Of a stretch of DNA of 64,000 bases, positions 16,210-24,965 are shown one piece after another (positions within the stretch are counted from its first letter, which is position 1; the number at the start of each line of letters is the position of its first letter). The notes under the pieces were generated by a model that was given only the letters and a program-made list of their open reading frames with translations, searched no databases and was not told where the DNA came from. The position numbers and the translations under genes were made by a program. The DNA lies in the NCBI GenBank assembly GCA_016287675.1, contig JAEFAR010000008.1, forward strand, positions 1 to 64,000, given 5' to 3'. The stretch comes from Lachnospiraceae bacterium (lineage in GTDB: Bacteria > Bacillota > Clostridia > Lachnospirales > Lachnospiraceae).

Positions 16210-17994
16210 ATGAGCTTATTAAAAACAAACAGTGAATCGGCCAAGGGAAACAAGCCGAAGTTAATGAAAACCATTATGTTTCAGGTGTCAGGACTCAACC
16301 TTTTGATACTGGTTGCTTTTATCATAGTGATGGTGATGGTTATGAACTCCATGGCATCTTCTACCAAATCAGGCACAAAGATGTTTGATTATATGATGGA
16401 ACTTACGACGCTTGAGGCAGATCTTAAAAATGATGTGATGAATCTTTACGATCAGACTACCGGTTATGTCGCCACAGATGCACCTGAGACAAAGGAAGCT
16501 CTGTTTCCGCAGATAAAGGCAGCGAAAAGTGATGTGGAAGCAGATATCGGAGCACTTAAGGCTCTTTTTGCAAGTGGTGAAAATGCAGCAGTAAACGAGC
16601 AGCTTTCGGAAATAGAAGGACAGTACTCGAGACTTGTTCGTTTTATCGATCAGGCCATAGCATTTGCGGATCAAGGTAATGCTTCCGCCGCCTATAATGT
16701 TCTTTTTAATAAGGCGGAGATCCAGAAGGTTGCAATCTTCCATTCAAGCAAGGTGCTGGATTCAACAATAGCCGAAAGCAAAGCTGAGACAACAGCCACG
16801 ATGCAGGCAAATCTTGTGAGCGGACAGATCCTTGCAGGCATCGGAACTGTAGCTCTGATCGCTTTGATCGTTATCAGTTTTATGATAATTTATTCCATCG
16901 CCGTAAAGAGAGTAAGGTCGATCGCAGATGAGGTGGGAGAGATCATCAAAGGCATACAGGACAGTCACGGCGATCTCACAGCCAGGATCGAGACAAAGAC
17001 GGATTCCGAGCTCATCTACCTTAAGGATGGCATGAACCTGTTTATTGAGACATTACAGGGCATAATGAGAGATGTTAAGAAAGGTGCGGATGTGCTTGCA
17101 GAATCGTCGGCGCAGGTGGCATCACAGATCTACAGCGCCAATGATTCGGTAACCGGAACTTCGGCAGCAATGGAAGAACTGTCCGCAGGAATGGAAACGG
17201 TTTCGGGAACGGTTTCATTGATCAATGACAGGGTTGCGGAAGTCAGCAAGTCGGCGGAAGAGATCGCAAACGAGGCTCAGTCCGGAGCAGCCGTTACAAA
17301 CGAAGTCAGAAACAAAGCAGATGAGATCCGTCTCCGTGCCACTGACAAGAAGAATCAGGCGGGAACCCGCATGGAGAAGCTTTCGGGAGTACTTGAACAA
17401 TCCGTTAAGGATTCGGCAAAGGTGGCTCAGATCAAGGAGCTCACCAATTCTATCCTTGAGATCGCAAGTCAGACAAACCTCCTTGCATTGAATGCTTCCA
17501 TTGAAGCCGCCAGAGCGGGAGAGGCCGGAAGAGGCTTTGCCGTGGTAGCGACGGAGATTGGATCCTTGGCTGCCAATTCCACTGAGATAGCAGGTAACAT
17601 CCAAAACATTTCCAACGAGGTTACTTCCGCGGTCAACGCACTGTCCGAGAATGCAACCGCTGTACTTGATTTCATCAACACAACGGTCATAGGGGACTAC
17701 GATGAGTTTGTAGCCACGGGAGACACCTACAAGGAGACTGCGGAGACAATGAACAACATGCTGATCTCCTTTGATGATAAGGCCGGAAAATTAAAAAAGA
17801 TAATGGAAGAGATGGTGGGATCGGTACGCATGATCAACACTTCCATTCAGGAGAGTTCCGAAGCCATCACCACTTCTGCCAATAACTCTTCCGAGCTTGT
17901 GGAAAGCATCCGGGAGATCTCGGAAGCTGTTGATAACAATAATGAAGTAACAAAACGTATGGAAAAAACAGCCGCCAAGTTTGAAAAAGTCTGA
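16210..17994 (+). CDS. Methyl-accepting chemotaxis protein
   Basis: A 594-residue receptor: first membrane helix at about 25-47, an extracellular helical sensor domain of about 150 residues, second helix at about 206-232, HAMP linker, then a cytoplasmic coiled-coil signalling domain with the conserved tip [20 protein letters not shown] followed by [11 protein letters not shown] (residues 416-447). It signals to CheA/CheW at cell poles. The gene is 25 bases downstream of the solute-binding lipoprotein gene and shares its transcript, which supports an indirect, binding-protein-mediated sensing mode. No CheR-docking pentapeptide is seen at the end (KFEKV). Confidence 0.93.
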   Translation: MSLLKTNSESAKGNKPKLMKTIMFQVSGLNLLILVAFIIVMVMVMNSMASSTKSGTKMFDYMMELTTLEADLKNDVMNLYDQTTGYVATDAPETKEALFPQIKAAKSDVEADIGALKALFASGENAAVNEQLSEIEGQYSRLVRFIDQAIAFADQGNASAAYNVLFNKAEIQKVAIFHSSKVLDSTIAESKAETTATMQANLVSGQILAGIGTVALIALIVISFMIIYSIAVKRVRSIADEVGEIIKGIQDSHGDLTARIETKTDSELIYLKDGMNLFIETLQGIMRDVKKGADVLAESSAQVASQIYSANDSVTGTSAAMEELSAGMETVSGTVSLINDRVAEVSKSAEEIANEAQSGAAVTNEVRNKADEIRLRATDKKNQAGTRMEKLSGVLEQSVKDSAKVAQIKELTNSILEIASQTNLLALNASIEAARAGEAGRGFAVVATEIGSLAANSTEIAGNIQNISNEVTSAVNALSENATAVLDFINTTVIGDYDEFVATGDTYKETAETMNNMLISFDDKAGKLKKIMEEMVGSVRMINTSIQESSEAITTSANNSSELVESIREISEAVDNNNEVTKRMEKTAAKFEKV

Positions 17995-18032
17995 TGGTTA
18001 CGGAAAAGTTTTGAAGTTATATGCAGTAAAAA

Positions 18033-18064
18033 AACACCTCACTGCTTTTAAACAGTGAGGTGTT
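18033..18064. terminator. Bidirectional terminator between chemoreceptor and feo operon
   Basis: AACACCTCACTG (18033-18044) and CAGTGAGGTGTT (18053-18064) form a 12-bp stem with A-rich sequence on one side and T-rich on the other, so it can stop both the chemoreceptor transcript (+) and the feo operon (-). Confidence 0.85.
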
Positions 18065-18096
18065 CATTTATTTAAAGTAATGAGAAGGAACTCGAT

Positions 18097-18279
18097 TTAT
18101 TTTGCGGAGGTGCCGCAGGCAGTGCTGTGACATGATCCGCTGCATCCCGAGCAGCAGGCGCAACAACCGGAGCATCCGCTGCTTCCTTTCTTTTTGTCGG
18201 GGAGCAGTGCCTTAATGCATGCTGCAACAAGTAATGCGACCAATGTGAGTGCTATTGCACTTCCGAGAACAGGTGACAT
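18097..18279 (-). CDS. FeoB-associated Cys-rich membrane protein
   Basis: A 60-residue protein: one membrane helix (LGSAIALTLVALLVAACIKALL), a short Lys-rich stretch, then a Cys-rich tail CSGCCACCSGCSGSC. This matches the FeoB-associated Cys-rich family that follows feoB in many Clostridia. The tail may handle ferrous iron next to the FeoB pore, an idea drawn from position and composition. AGGAGG precedes the ATG. It is the last gene of the operon, 25 bases after feoB. Confidence 0.9.
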   Translation of the reverse strand: MSPVLGSAIALTLVALLVAACIKALLPDKKKGSSGCSGCCACCSGCSGSCHSTACGTSAK

Positions 18280-18304
18280 AAAACCTCCTTGCTTAATTTA
18301 AGGC

Positions 18305-20557
18305 TTAAGCAACCTTTCCTTCTTTGGGCTGATAGCCCTTTCTGACAAGCATATAGATAAGGCCTGCGAGAAGGATTAAACCGAAGATCGTTCCTGCGCC
18401 GAACTTTACGCCTCCGAAAAGACCGATAACATTGTATGTGATCATTGCAAGTACATAGGCCCAGCCGGTCATGTAACCGATTGCTGCCCATGTCCACTTA
18501 GCATTGTTCATCTCACGCTTGATAGCACCGATGGCTGCGAAGCAAGGTGCGCAGAGGAGATTGAAGATCATGAATGCGAGACCTGCGAAAGGTGTGTAAT
18601 CTTCTGCAACACGATCCCAGATGCCTTCACCCTTTTCACCCAGTTCTTCGCCTGTTGCTTCTTCATCGTAGGCATAGAGTACACCGAAGGTACCGATGAC
18701 GTCTTCCTTTGCCACAAGTCCCGTGATGGTTGCTACGGAAGCTTTCCAGTTTCCGAAACCGAGAGGCTTGAATACTACGGAAAGTCCGTTACCGACTGTT
18801 GCGAGAAGAGATGCATCCATGGGCTCAAGTTCGTCAACTTCAACATCCATCTTATCGGCAAGCTTTTCAGCGTATTCTTCTGTCATGACAGTTTCGTCTT
18901 CGAAGAGCTTGTCTACCATACCGAACTTTCCGTTTACTGAACCGAAGGATGACAGGAACCAGATCACGATCGAGGAGATCACGATAACTGAGCTTGCTCT
19001 CTTAATGAAGGACCAGCCTCTTTCCCAGGTGGAGCGGAGAACACCGCCGAATCTCGGAACGTGGTAAGCGGGAAGCTCCATTACGAAAGGAGCGGGCTCG
19101 CCTGCAAATGCCTTGAACTTCTTAAGGATGATACCGGAAAGGATAACGGAACCGATACCGATGAGCCATGCAAGAGTGGCGATCCAGGGAGATTCTCCGA
19201 AGATGGCGCCTGCGATAAGTCCGATGATGGGAAGCTTAGCTCCGCAAGGCATGAAGGTCGTTGTCATGACAGTCATTTTACGATCCCTGTCATTTTCAAT
19301 CGTACGCGAAGCCATGATACCGGGAACACCGCATCCTGTTGCAACAAGGCAGGGGATGAAGGACTTTCCGGAAAGACCGAACTGACGGAAGATACGGTCC
19401 ATAACGAAAGCAACACGGGACATGTAACCGATGTCCTCAAGGATCGCAAGGAAGAGGAAGAGCACAAGCATCTGGGGAACAAAGCCCAGAACTGCGCCTA
19501 CGCCGGCTACGATACCATCCTGGATGAGACCGTAAACCCAACCGTCTTCTGCAACATTCAATGCTCCGAGGAGACTGTCAAAAAGACCGGGAACCCATTC
19601 GCCGAAGATCACATCGTTTGCAAAATCCGTTGCTTTTGTACCGAATGAAACGGCCCATCCGCCCATGGCGAAGGCATATATAAGGAACATTATGCATACA
19701 AAAATGGGAAGACCGAGGATCCTGTTTGTAACGATCTTATCGATCCTGTCGGAGATCGTAAGATTGTCCTTTGAAGCTGTCTTTCGGACGGAATCTTTTG
19801 TGATCTTCGAAATGAAAACGTATCTTTCATTGGCGATGATGCTTTCCGCATCGTCGTCATTTGCTTTTTCGACTTTTGAGATGATGGATCCGAATTTGGA
19901 GGAATCAACACCTACGCGCTGAAGCGACTTGTCATCGCGCTCGAATGCCTTAACGGCGAACCATCTGGCAAGAGATTTTTCAGCCTTTCCCGAGAGACCT
20001 TTTTCAATCTCAACTATTGCGGCTTCTGTGTCGGCGCTGAACACCTGAGGACGATTGGGAAGTTTTTTCTGCTCTGCGGCCTTTATTGCAAGGTTGATTG
20101 CTTTATCCACATTTTCACCCTTGGCTGCGGAAATTTCTACAACGTCACAGCCGAGACCTGCGGAAAGCTTTTTGATGTCGATCCCGCCGCCGTTCTTTTT
20201 AACGATATCCATCATGTTAACGGCCACAACAACGGGAAGACCCAGTTCAAGAAGCTGAGTTGTAAGATAGAGGTTACGCTCGATGTTTGTACCGTCAACA
20301 ATGTTAAGGATTGCTTCGGGTCTTTCACCGATTAGGTAATCTGCGGAAACAACTTCCTCGAGAGAGTAGGGCGAAAGTGAATAGATTCCGGGAAGGTCCT
20401 GGATCAACACTTCGTGATTGTTCTTTAACTTACCTTCCTTCTTTTCAACCGTTACACCCGGCCAGTTTCCTACATACTGATTTGCACCGGTTAAAGCGTT
20501 GAACAAGGTGGTTTTACCACTGTTCGGGTTACCGGCAAGCGCTATCCTGATACTCAT
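18305..20557 (-). CDS. feoB: Ferrous iron transporter FeoB
   Basis: A 750-residue iron importer. The N-terminal GTPase domain has GNPNSGKTTLFNALTG (G1), DLPGIYSL (G3), NMMD (G4) and a SA-x-G (G5) element, followed by a helical regulatory domain to about residue 270; the membrane domain holds the Gate motifs CLVATGCGVPGIMASR and LCAPCFAAIGAI. It moves Fe(II) inward across the plasma membrane with GTP control. Two feoA genes precede it and the Cys-rich protein follows, giving a complete operon under the promoter at 21197-21225. The length is usual for the family. Confidence 0.97.
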   Translation of the reverse strand: MSIRIALAGNPNSGKTTLFNALTGANQYVGNWPGVTVEKKEGKLKNNHEVLIQDLPGIYSLSPYSLEEVVSADYLIGERPEAILNIVDGTNIERNLYLTTQLLELGLPVVVAVNMMDIVKKNGGGIDIKKLSAGLGCDVVEISAAKGENVDKAINLAIKAAEQKKLPNRPQVFSADTEAAIVEIEKGLSGKAEKSLARWFAVKAFERDDKSLQRVGVDSSKFGSIISKVEKANDDDAESIIANERYVFISKITKDSVRKTASKDNLTISDRIDKIVTNRILGLPIFVCIMFLIYAFAMGGWAVSFGTKATDFANDVIFGEWVPGLFDSLLGALNVAEDGWVYGLIQDGIVAGVGAVLGFVPQMLVLFLFLAILEDIGYMSRVAFVMDRIFRQFGLSGKSFIPCLVATGCGVPGIMASRTIENDRDRKMTVMTTTFMPCGAKLPIIGLIAGAIFGESPWIATLAWLIGIGSVILSGIILKKFKAFAGEPAPFVMELPAYHVPRFGGVLRSTWERGWSFIKRASSVIVISSIVIWFLSSFGSVNGKFGMVDKLFEDETVMTEEYAEKLADKMDVEVDELEPMDASLLATVGNGLSVVFKPLGFGNWKASVATITGLVAKEDVIGTFGVLYAYDEEATGEELGEKGEGIWDRVAEDYTPFAGLAFMIFNLLCAPCFAAIGAIKREMNNAKWTWAAIGYMTGWAYVLAMITYNVIGLFGGVKFGAGTIFGLILLAGLIYMLVRKGYQPKEGKVA

Positions 20558-20573
20558 TTGTTTTTTCCTCCGC

Positions 20574-20795
20574 TTATTCTACTTCGATCATTTCTGCGTC
20601 GGCTTTGCGCAGAGACAACTCGTAATCACGTATTTTTAACTCCATTGGATCTCCAAGGGGAGCCACCTTGCGAACATAGATATCAACTCCTTTTGTGATA
20701 CCCATGTCCATGATCCTGCGCTTAACAGGACCTTCGCCATGAAGACGGACAACTTTTGCTGTTTCGCCGACACGTACGTCTCGCAGTGTTTTCAT
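20574..20795 (-). CDS. feoA: FeoA-domain protein (second copy)
   Basis: A 73-residue SH3-like FeoA protein: MKTLRDVRVGETAKVVRLHG, then VKRRIMDMGITKG and LGDPMELKIRDYELSLRKADA, the typical FeoA pattern. It probably binds FeoB in the cytoplasm. A longer frame open to 21071 is an artefact: the ATG at 20795 is preceded by GGAGG and matches the family start, whereas the extension overlaps the other feoA in a different frame. Confidence 0.93.
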   Translation of the reverse strand: MKTLRDVRVGETAKVVRLHGEGPVKRRIMDMGITKGVDIYVRKVAPLGDPMELKIRDYELSLRKADAEMIEVE

Positions 20796-20851
20796 ATCTT
20801 TTCCTCCATAATAATGTTTGTTCCTTCCCGAAGCGGGGCTTTTTGTCAAAG

Positions 20852-21067
20852 TCAAACGACCATGATCTTCGAAGCCATCTCTCTTGTCAGTGCAAGTCTG
20901 GATTCCTTGAGATTGATTATCAGATTGCCGTCGTGACTTTGTATGACCGAGAGCTTTGCCTGTGAGACGAATCCAAGATCCGCAAGGTGTGCTTTTAGTT
21001 CGGGGCTTCCTCCGACTTTGCAGACTGTTGCTTCCTGACCTGCTTCCAATAAACTTAGTGGCATCAT
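20852..21067 (-). CDS. feoA: FeoA-domain protein (first copy)
   Basis: A 71-residue FeoA protein: MMPLSLLEAGQEATVCKVGG, HLADLGFVSQAKLSVIQ and GNLIINLKESRLALTREMASKI. It differs clearly from the second copy, so the two are not a recent duplication and may have separate roles. It is the first gene of the feo operon; GGAAAGGAAG precedes the start. Confidence 0.9.
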   Translation of the reverse strand: MMPLSLLEAGQEATVCKVGGSPELKAHLADLGFVSQAKLSVIQSHDGNLIINLKESRLALTREMASKIMVV

Positions 21068-21196
21068 TCATCTTCCTTTCCTATTCTCTGACGGGCAGAG
21101 ATTGATCCGGCTTCTTCGGCCGTTACCCGCTCAACTCCTTTAAACATCATGCTTTGCTGAGCCTAAAAGAGTTAGAGGATGCTAACTTCGGGGGTA

Positions 21197-21225
21197 ATGT
21201 TAGCACGAGCTAACACGTATGTCAA
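21197..21225 (-). promoter_or_regulatory. feo promoter with palindromic operator in the spacer
   Basis: Minus strand TTGACA (21225-21220), 17-base spacer, TAACAT (21202-21197). The spacer contains GTTAGC-4-GCTAAC (21199-21214), a perfect palindrome overlapping the -10, with another GCTAAC at 21181-21186. The half-site recalls the TTAGG/GGTTAGC elements of DtxR/IdeR-type iron repressors, so iron repression is inferred. Confidence 0.7.
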
Positions 21226-21249
21226 GCACAATTTTTATCGCAAGGGGCA

Positions 21250-21286
21250 TGAAAAAAGCACGAGACTGCTAAAACCTCGTGCTTTT
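21250..21286 (-). terminator. Terminator after desulfoferrodoxin
   Basis: AAAAGCACGAG (21254-21264) and CTCGTGCTTTT (21276-21286) form the stem; on the minus strand it is followed by TT. It ends the dfx transcript before the feo promoter. Confidence 0.85.
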
Positions 21287-21322
21287 GGCATTTTCAATTA
21301 TTAAATTTTTCTAAAATTAACT

Positions 21323-21697
21323 TCAGGCTTTCCAAAGCGAGTGAAGATTACAATAGGCATATACGGAAACGACCTCATCTCCGTCGCACATTGCAAATGA
21401 AACCTTCGGAGCATCTCCGGGGTTCAATGCTTTCCTCTGATTGCCTGTCTTTGTCTGAAGGACCACCCATTCAATGTAATGCTCGGGAAGCATGGGATGA
21501 TCGACAGATCCCACATTTACGGTCACGATATTACCTTTAACTTCGTAAACCGGAACATGCTTTTCACGGGCGCCGTCGGATGTGCCTGCCTTGATCTCCT
21601 GCATTTCCTGTCCGCAGCAGATCAGGGGACTGCCCGTTTCCTTGACGATGGCTACGATCTGTCCGCAAACGGGACAACGATAGAATTTAAGTTCCAT
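21323..21697 (-). CDS. dfx: Desulfoferrodoxin / superoxide reductase
   Basis: A 124-residue protein with both iron sites: an N-terminal desulforedoxin domain (FYRCPVCGQIV ... LICCGQEM, four Cys for Fe(SCys)4) and a C-terminal superoxide-reductase domain with HVPVYEV, the DHPMLPEHYIEW histidine pair and CNLHSLWK (Cys and His ligands of the catalytic iron). It reduces superoxide to peroxide in the cytosol without making oxygen. Start at 21697 matches the family N-terminus and has AGGAGG; the frame extends further upstream but that part is leader RNA. The gene is monocistronic. Confidence 0.95.
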   Translation of the reverse strand: MELKFYRCPVCGQIVAIVKETGSPLICCGQEMQEIKAGTSDGAREKHVPVYEVKGNIVTVNVGSVDHPMLPEHYIEWVVLQTKTGNQRKALNPGDAPKVSFAMCDGDEVVSVYAYCNLHSLWKA

Positions 21698-21730
21698 AAT
21701 TATACCTCCTCGTATAATATGTGATGGCAC

Positions 21731-21798
21731 GATTGCTAAAGCAATCCTGCCCAGTCGGTCGGTGCGATGCAAAATTATGACTTCGTCATAATCGCACC
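21731..21798 (-). promoter_or_regulatory. Structured 5' leader of dfx
   Basis: Between the promoter (21835-21864) and the start codon (21697) the leader holds two hairpins: GATTGC/GCAATC (21731-21746) and a larger one with outer arms GGTGCGAT/ATCGCACC (21761-21768 with 21791-21798) and inner arms ATTATGAC/GTCATAAT (21774-21792). On the minus strand the inner stem is followed by TTTTGC, so it could act as an attenuator. No known riboswitch class is recognised. Confidence 0.5.
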
Positions 21799-21834
21799 TC
21801 CCTCTGTGGTGCAAGAATACCCTGTAATATATCG

Positions 21835-21864
21835 ATTATAGTTAACGGAAAGGTCCTGTGTCAA
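21835..21864 (-). promoter_or_regulatory. dfx promoter
   Basis: Minus strand TTGACA (21864-21859), 18-base spacer, perfect TATAAT (21840-21835). It predicts a 5' leader of about 130 bases. Confidence 0.75.
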
Positions 21865-21908
21865 GATGTGTCTGCGGTGAAAGCGCAGTCTTTAGAAGAA
21901 TTTAATTA

Positions 21909-21938
21909 TTGACAATCCAACCAAGGATGGAATATAGT
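21909..21938 (+). promoter_or_regulatory. epsC promoter
   Basis: TTGACA (21909-21914), 18-base spacer containing CCAACCAAGGATGG, TATAGT (21933-21938). The spacer sequence could be an operator for a cysteine-responsive regulator; that is a guess. Confidence 0.65.
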
Positions 21939-21997
21939 GAAAAGAAAGTGTTGTTCACGCATATGCGTAAGCAGACGGACATATAGGAGAAGAGATC

Positions 21998-22909
21998 ATG
22001 GCAATGAGCGAAAAAGATCATCTGCTGGATGAACTTGTTAAAAAGATAAATGAAAACTATGAAAACAGCGAACTTTTGAATCCTTTCGGAAAGAACAACC
22101 TCCCGGACAGGGACAGGATCGTTACGATCATTAAGGCGATAAAGAGACTGATGTTCCCCGGGTACTTCGGGCAGGGCGAATTTGACAAGGCATCGTCACG
22201 CTACTTTGCGGGAGAGATGCTCAGTTCGATAATAGAAGAACTTAAGACACAGGTCCTTGTTGCCCTGAGATACGGCAGCGATGTCGAAAAAGAGTGCGAG
22301 GAGCTTGCGAAGGAAGCAGAAGGCATATGCCTGGATTTTGCAAAAAAGATACCTGAGATACAAAAGGTGCTGCTTACCGACATTCAGGCGGCTTACGACG
22401 GCGATCCCGCATCCGGGAGCAAGGAAGCCATCATTTTCTCTTACCCCGGTTTCAACGCGATCTTCGTTTACAGGATCGCTCACGAACTCTACCTTAAGGG
22501 AATCCCCTTCATTCCGAGGATGATGACGGAGTACGCCCACTCCAGAACGGGAATTGACATTAACCCCGGCGCAGTCATCGGCGAGTACTTTTTCATCGAT
22601 CACGGAACGGGCGTGGTTATCGGTGAGACCACGGAGATCGGCAAAAACGTAAAGATCTATCAGGGCGTTACGCTCGGAGCACTTTCCACGAGAAAAGGCC
22701 AGCTCCTTGCGGGTAAAAAGCGTCATCCGACCATTAAGGACAACGTGACCATCTACTCCAACGCATCCATACTCGGCGGAGAAACGGTCATCGGCGAAAA
22801 TTGCACCATCGGCGGTAACGCCTTCATTACGGAGCCTGTGCCCGCGAACACTCAGGTCAGCATGAAGAATCCCGAGCTGACATTTAAAGACAGGCAGAAA
22901 AAGGATTGA
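21998..22909 (+). CDS. epsC: Serine O-acetyltransferase EpsC
   Basis: A 303-residue acetyltransferase of the long clostridial type. An N-terminal helical region of about 170 residues precedes the left-handed beta-helix of hexapeptide repeats; the CysE signature is visible as [33 protein letters not shown] (read in pieces), [10 protein letters not shown] and NATIGGNA-like turns. It makes O-acetylserine from serine and acetyl-CoA for cysteine synthesis. The ATG at 21998 has GGAGAAGAG upstream; a second in-frame ATG lies two codons on. mnmA follows 19 bases later, a sulfur-themed pair. Confidence 0.9.
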   Translation: MAMSEKDHLLDELVKKINENYENSELLNPFGKNNLPDRDRIVTIIKAIKRLMFPGYFGQGEFDKASSRYFAGEMLSSIIEELKTQVLVALRYGSDVEKECEELAKEAEGICLDFAKKIPEIQKVLLTDIQAAYDGDPASGSKEAIIFSYPGFNAIFVYRIAHELYLKGIPFIPRMMTEYAHSRTGIDINPGAVIGEYFFIDHGTGVVIGETTEIGKNVKIYQGVTLGALSTRKGQLLAGKKRHPTIKDNVTIYSNASILGGETVIGENCTIGGNAFITEPVPANTQVSMKNPELTFKDRQKKD

Positions 22910-22928
22910 GTTTTATAAAGGACTACAT

Positions 22929-24002
22929 ATGAAGAAAAAAGTTGTTGTGGGCATGTCCGGAGGCGTGGATTCTTCGGTATGCGCATGGCTTTTAAAAGAA
23001 CAGGGCTATGATGTGACCGGCGCCACGATGGAGATCTGGCAGGAAGACAAAGAAAGGGCGGAAGCGGAAGGCGGCTGCTGCGGGCTTTCTGCCGTGGACG
23101 ATGCAAGACGTGTGGCGGAATGCCTGGATATCCCCTATTATGTAATGAATTTCAGGGATGTCTTTAAAAAACAGGTGATAGACAGATTCGTTTCCGATTA
23201 TCTTAAGGGAGTCACTCCCAATCCCTGTATAATCTGTAACAGACATGTAAAATGGGAGGCCTTCCTTAAGCGGAGCCTTGAGATCGGTGCGGATTTCATC
23301 GCCACGGGGCACTATGCACGGGTGATCATGCTACCGAACGGAAGATACACCATCAGAAAGGCAAAGAGCACCACAAAGGATCAAAGCTACGTCCTTTACA
23401 TGCTCACTCAGGAGCAGCTGGCTCACACTCTGATGCCCGTAGGAGAATTTGAAAAACCGGACATCAGGAAAATGGCAGAAGAAGCGGGACTTCCCGTTGC
23501 TCACAAAAAGGACAGCCAGGACATCTGTTTTATTGAAGACGGTGACTACGCGGGCTTTATCAGAAATGAGACTGGAAGTACGGGAACTGCGGGATTTTTC
23601 AAAGACAAAAGCGGCAAAGTCCTGGGACCTCATTCCGGAACCGCCGGATACACCATCGGTCAGAGAAAGGGGCTGGATATCGCACTGGGACACCGTGCTT
23701 ACGTCTGTGACATAGATGTTGCAAGCGGAGTTGTGATCCTTGGAAGTAATGAGGATCTGTTCAGCACGGAAGTCAGAGTGAACGACCTGAATTACATGGG
23801 AGAGGAACATTTTGATGAAAACACGGTCTACACTGCGAAGATCCGTTACTCACAGGCAAATGTCCCCTGCCGTGTGAAATACATTGATGATGAAAAGATC
23901 AGCCTGCTGTTCGAGGAACCCGTGAGAGCGGCTACTCCGGGACAGTCTGCTGTGCTCTATAAAGAAGACTGGATTGCCGGGGGAGGCATAATAGTTAAAT
24001 AG
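22929..24002 (+). CDS. mnmA: tRNA-specific 2-thiouridylase MnmA
   Basis: A 357-residue enzyme. PP-loop motif GMSGGVDSSV at residues 8-17 for ATP, catalytic C100 in TPNPCIICN and C200 in DSQDICF, HYA/TKDQSYVLY segments, and the C-terminal beta-barrel ending GQSAVLY. It thiolates uridine 34 of Lys, Glu and Gln tRNAs using persulfide sulfur. Downstream of epsC and likely co-transcribed. Confidence 0.96.
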   Translation: MKKKVVVGMSGGVDSSVCAWLLKEQGYDVTGATMEIWQEDKERAEAEGGCCGLSAVDDARRVAECLDIPYYVMNFRDVFKKQVIDRFVSDYLKGVTPNPCIICNRHVKWEAFLKRSLEIGADFIATGHYARVIMLPNGRYTIRKAKSTTKDQSYVLYMLTQEQLAHTLMPVGEFEKPDIRKMAEEAGLPVAHKKDSQDICFIEDGDYAGFIRNETGSTGTAGFFKDKSGKVLGPHSGTAGYTIGQRKGLDIALGHRAYVCDIDVASGVVILGSNEDLFSTEVRVNDLNYMGEEHFDENTVYTAKIRYSQANVPCRVKYIDDEKISLLFEEPVRAATPGQSAVLYKEDWIAGGGIIVK

Positions 24003-24019
24003 AAGGAGGAGAACACGTT

Positions 24020-24115
24020 ATGGCAGCAATAGGATTGATACTGATCGGAGGAATTGTAGTCATCGGAGCTGTGATCGCTCTGATCTGCATTTTTGTTTCC
24101 AATAAAAAGGATTGA
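24020..24115 (+). CDS. 31-residue single-helix membrane peptide
   Basis: MAAIGLILIGGIVVIGAV is followed by IALICIFVSNKKD: one hydrophobic helix with a short positive tail. AAGGAGGAG lies 8 bases before the ATG, and it sits between mnmA and the ZIP transporter with short gaps, which argues for real translation. The role is unknown; it might assist a neighbouring membrane protein such as the ZIP transporter. Confidence 0.6.
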   Translation: MAAIGLILIGGIVVIGAVIALICIFVSNKKD

Positions 24116-24144
24116 TTGCCTGTTTTTGAAATAGGGAGGAGATC

Positions 24145-24948
24145 ATGGATAGGATCTTACAAACGATAATAGGATTGATGATACCTTTTGCAGGTACAAT
24201 GGCAGGTTCCGCATGTGTCTTTTTCATGAGGGGCCAAATGAAGGACAGCGTACAGAAGAGCCTTTTGGGCTTTGCTTCGGGAGTCATGGTGGCAGCTTCG
24301 GTCTGGTCGCTTCTGATCCCGGCACTGGAAGCGTCCTCGGAAATGGGAAAGATGGCCTTTCTTCCCGCAGCAGCGGGGATCGCCGCCGGAATGCTTTTCC
24401 TTCTGGCTCTTGACCATTTGATACCTCACCTTCATCTGACATCGGATAAGCCGGAAGGTGTTCTTAAAGGTAAAAAAGCCATCAGCAGATCCATCATGCT
24501 CTGTCTGGCAGTCACTCTTCACAATATTCCCGAAGGAATGGCTCCGGGTGTGGTTTTTGCCGGTGTTCTTAACGGCGGGGAAGGAATGAGCATGGCTGCG
24601 GCTCTGGCGCTTGCCATCGGCATAGCTGTGCAGAATTTCCCTGAAGGTGCCGTTATCTCCATGCCTTTGGCAAGTGAAGGAGAGAAGAAGAGCAAGGCTT
24701 TTCTTCTGGGAACACTTTCGGGAGCGGTAGAGCCTGTAATGGCTGTCATCACCATCTTCCTTACCGGATTCATTTCCGATCTTCTTCCTTATCTTCTTTC
24801 CTTTGCGGCGGGAGCAATGCTTTATGTGGTGGTTGAGGAATTGATCCCCGAAGCGGCAGGCGATGGTGAAAAACATACAAATCATGGCAGCGTGGGCTTC
24901 GGCGTCGGTTTCATCCTTATGATGATACTTGATGTTGCCCTTGGCTGA
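24145..24948 (+). CDS. ZIP-family metal transporter
   Basis: A 267-residue protein with about eight helices. Helix 4 has LHNIPEGMAPG and helix 5 has AVQNFPEGAVISMPL, the paired H-N-x-P-E-G and N-x-P-E-G motifs forming the binuclear metal site of ZIP carriers; a His-rich loop (HLIPHLHLTS) lies between helices. It imports zinc or another divalent metal across the cell membrane. GGGAGGAG precedes the ATG. It follows a 31-residue membrane peptide gene. Confidence 0.92.
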   Translation: MDRILQTIIGLMIPFAGTMAGSACVFFMRGQMKDSVQKSLLGFASGVMVAASVWSLLIPALEASSEMGKMAFLPAAAGIAAGMLFLLALDHLIPHLHLTSDKPEGVLKGKKAISRSIMLCLAVTLHNIPEGMAPGVVFAGVLNGGEGMSMAAALALAIGIAVQNFPEGAVISMPLASEGEKKSKAFLLGTLSGAVEPVMAVITIFLTGFISDLLPYLLSFAAGAMLYVVVEELIPEAAGDGEKHTNHGSVGFGVGFILMMILDVALG

Positions 24949-24965
24949 GTCTGATGGGAGAACAA

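Noticed and set aside
19061-19648. Open frame of 195 codons on the plus strand
   Set aside because: Antisense shadow of feoB.
20796-21071. N-terminal extension of the second FeoA
   Set aside because: The extension overlaps the first feoA in another frame, has atypical composition, and the internal ATG has the ribosome site.
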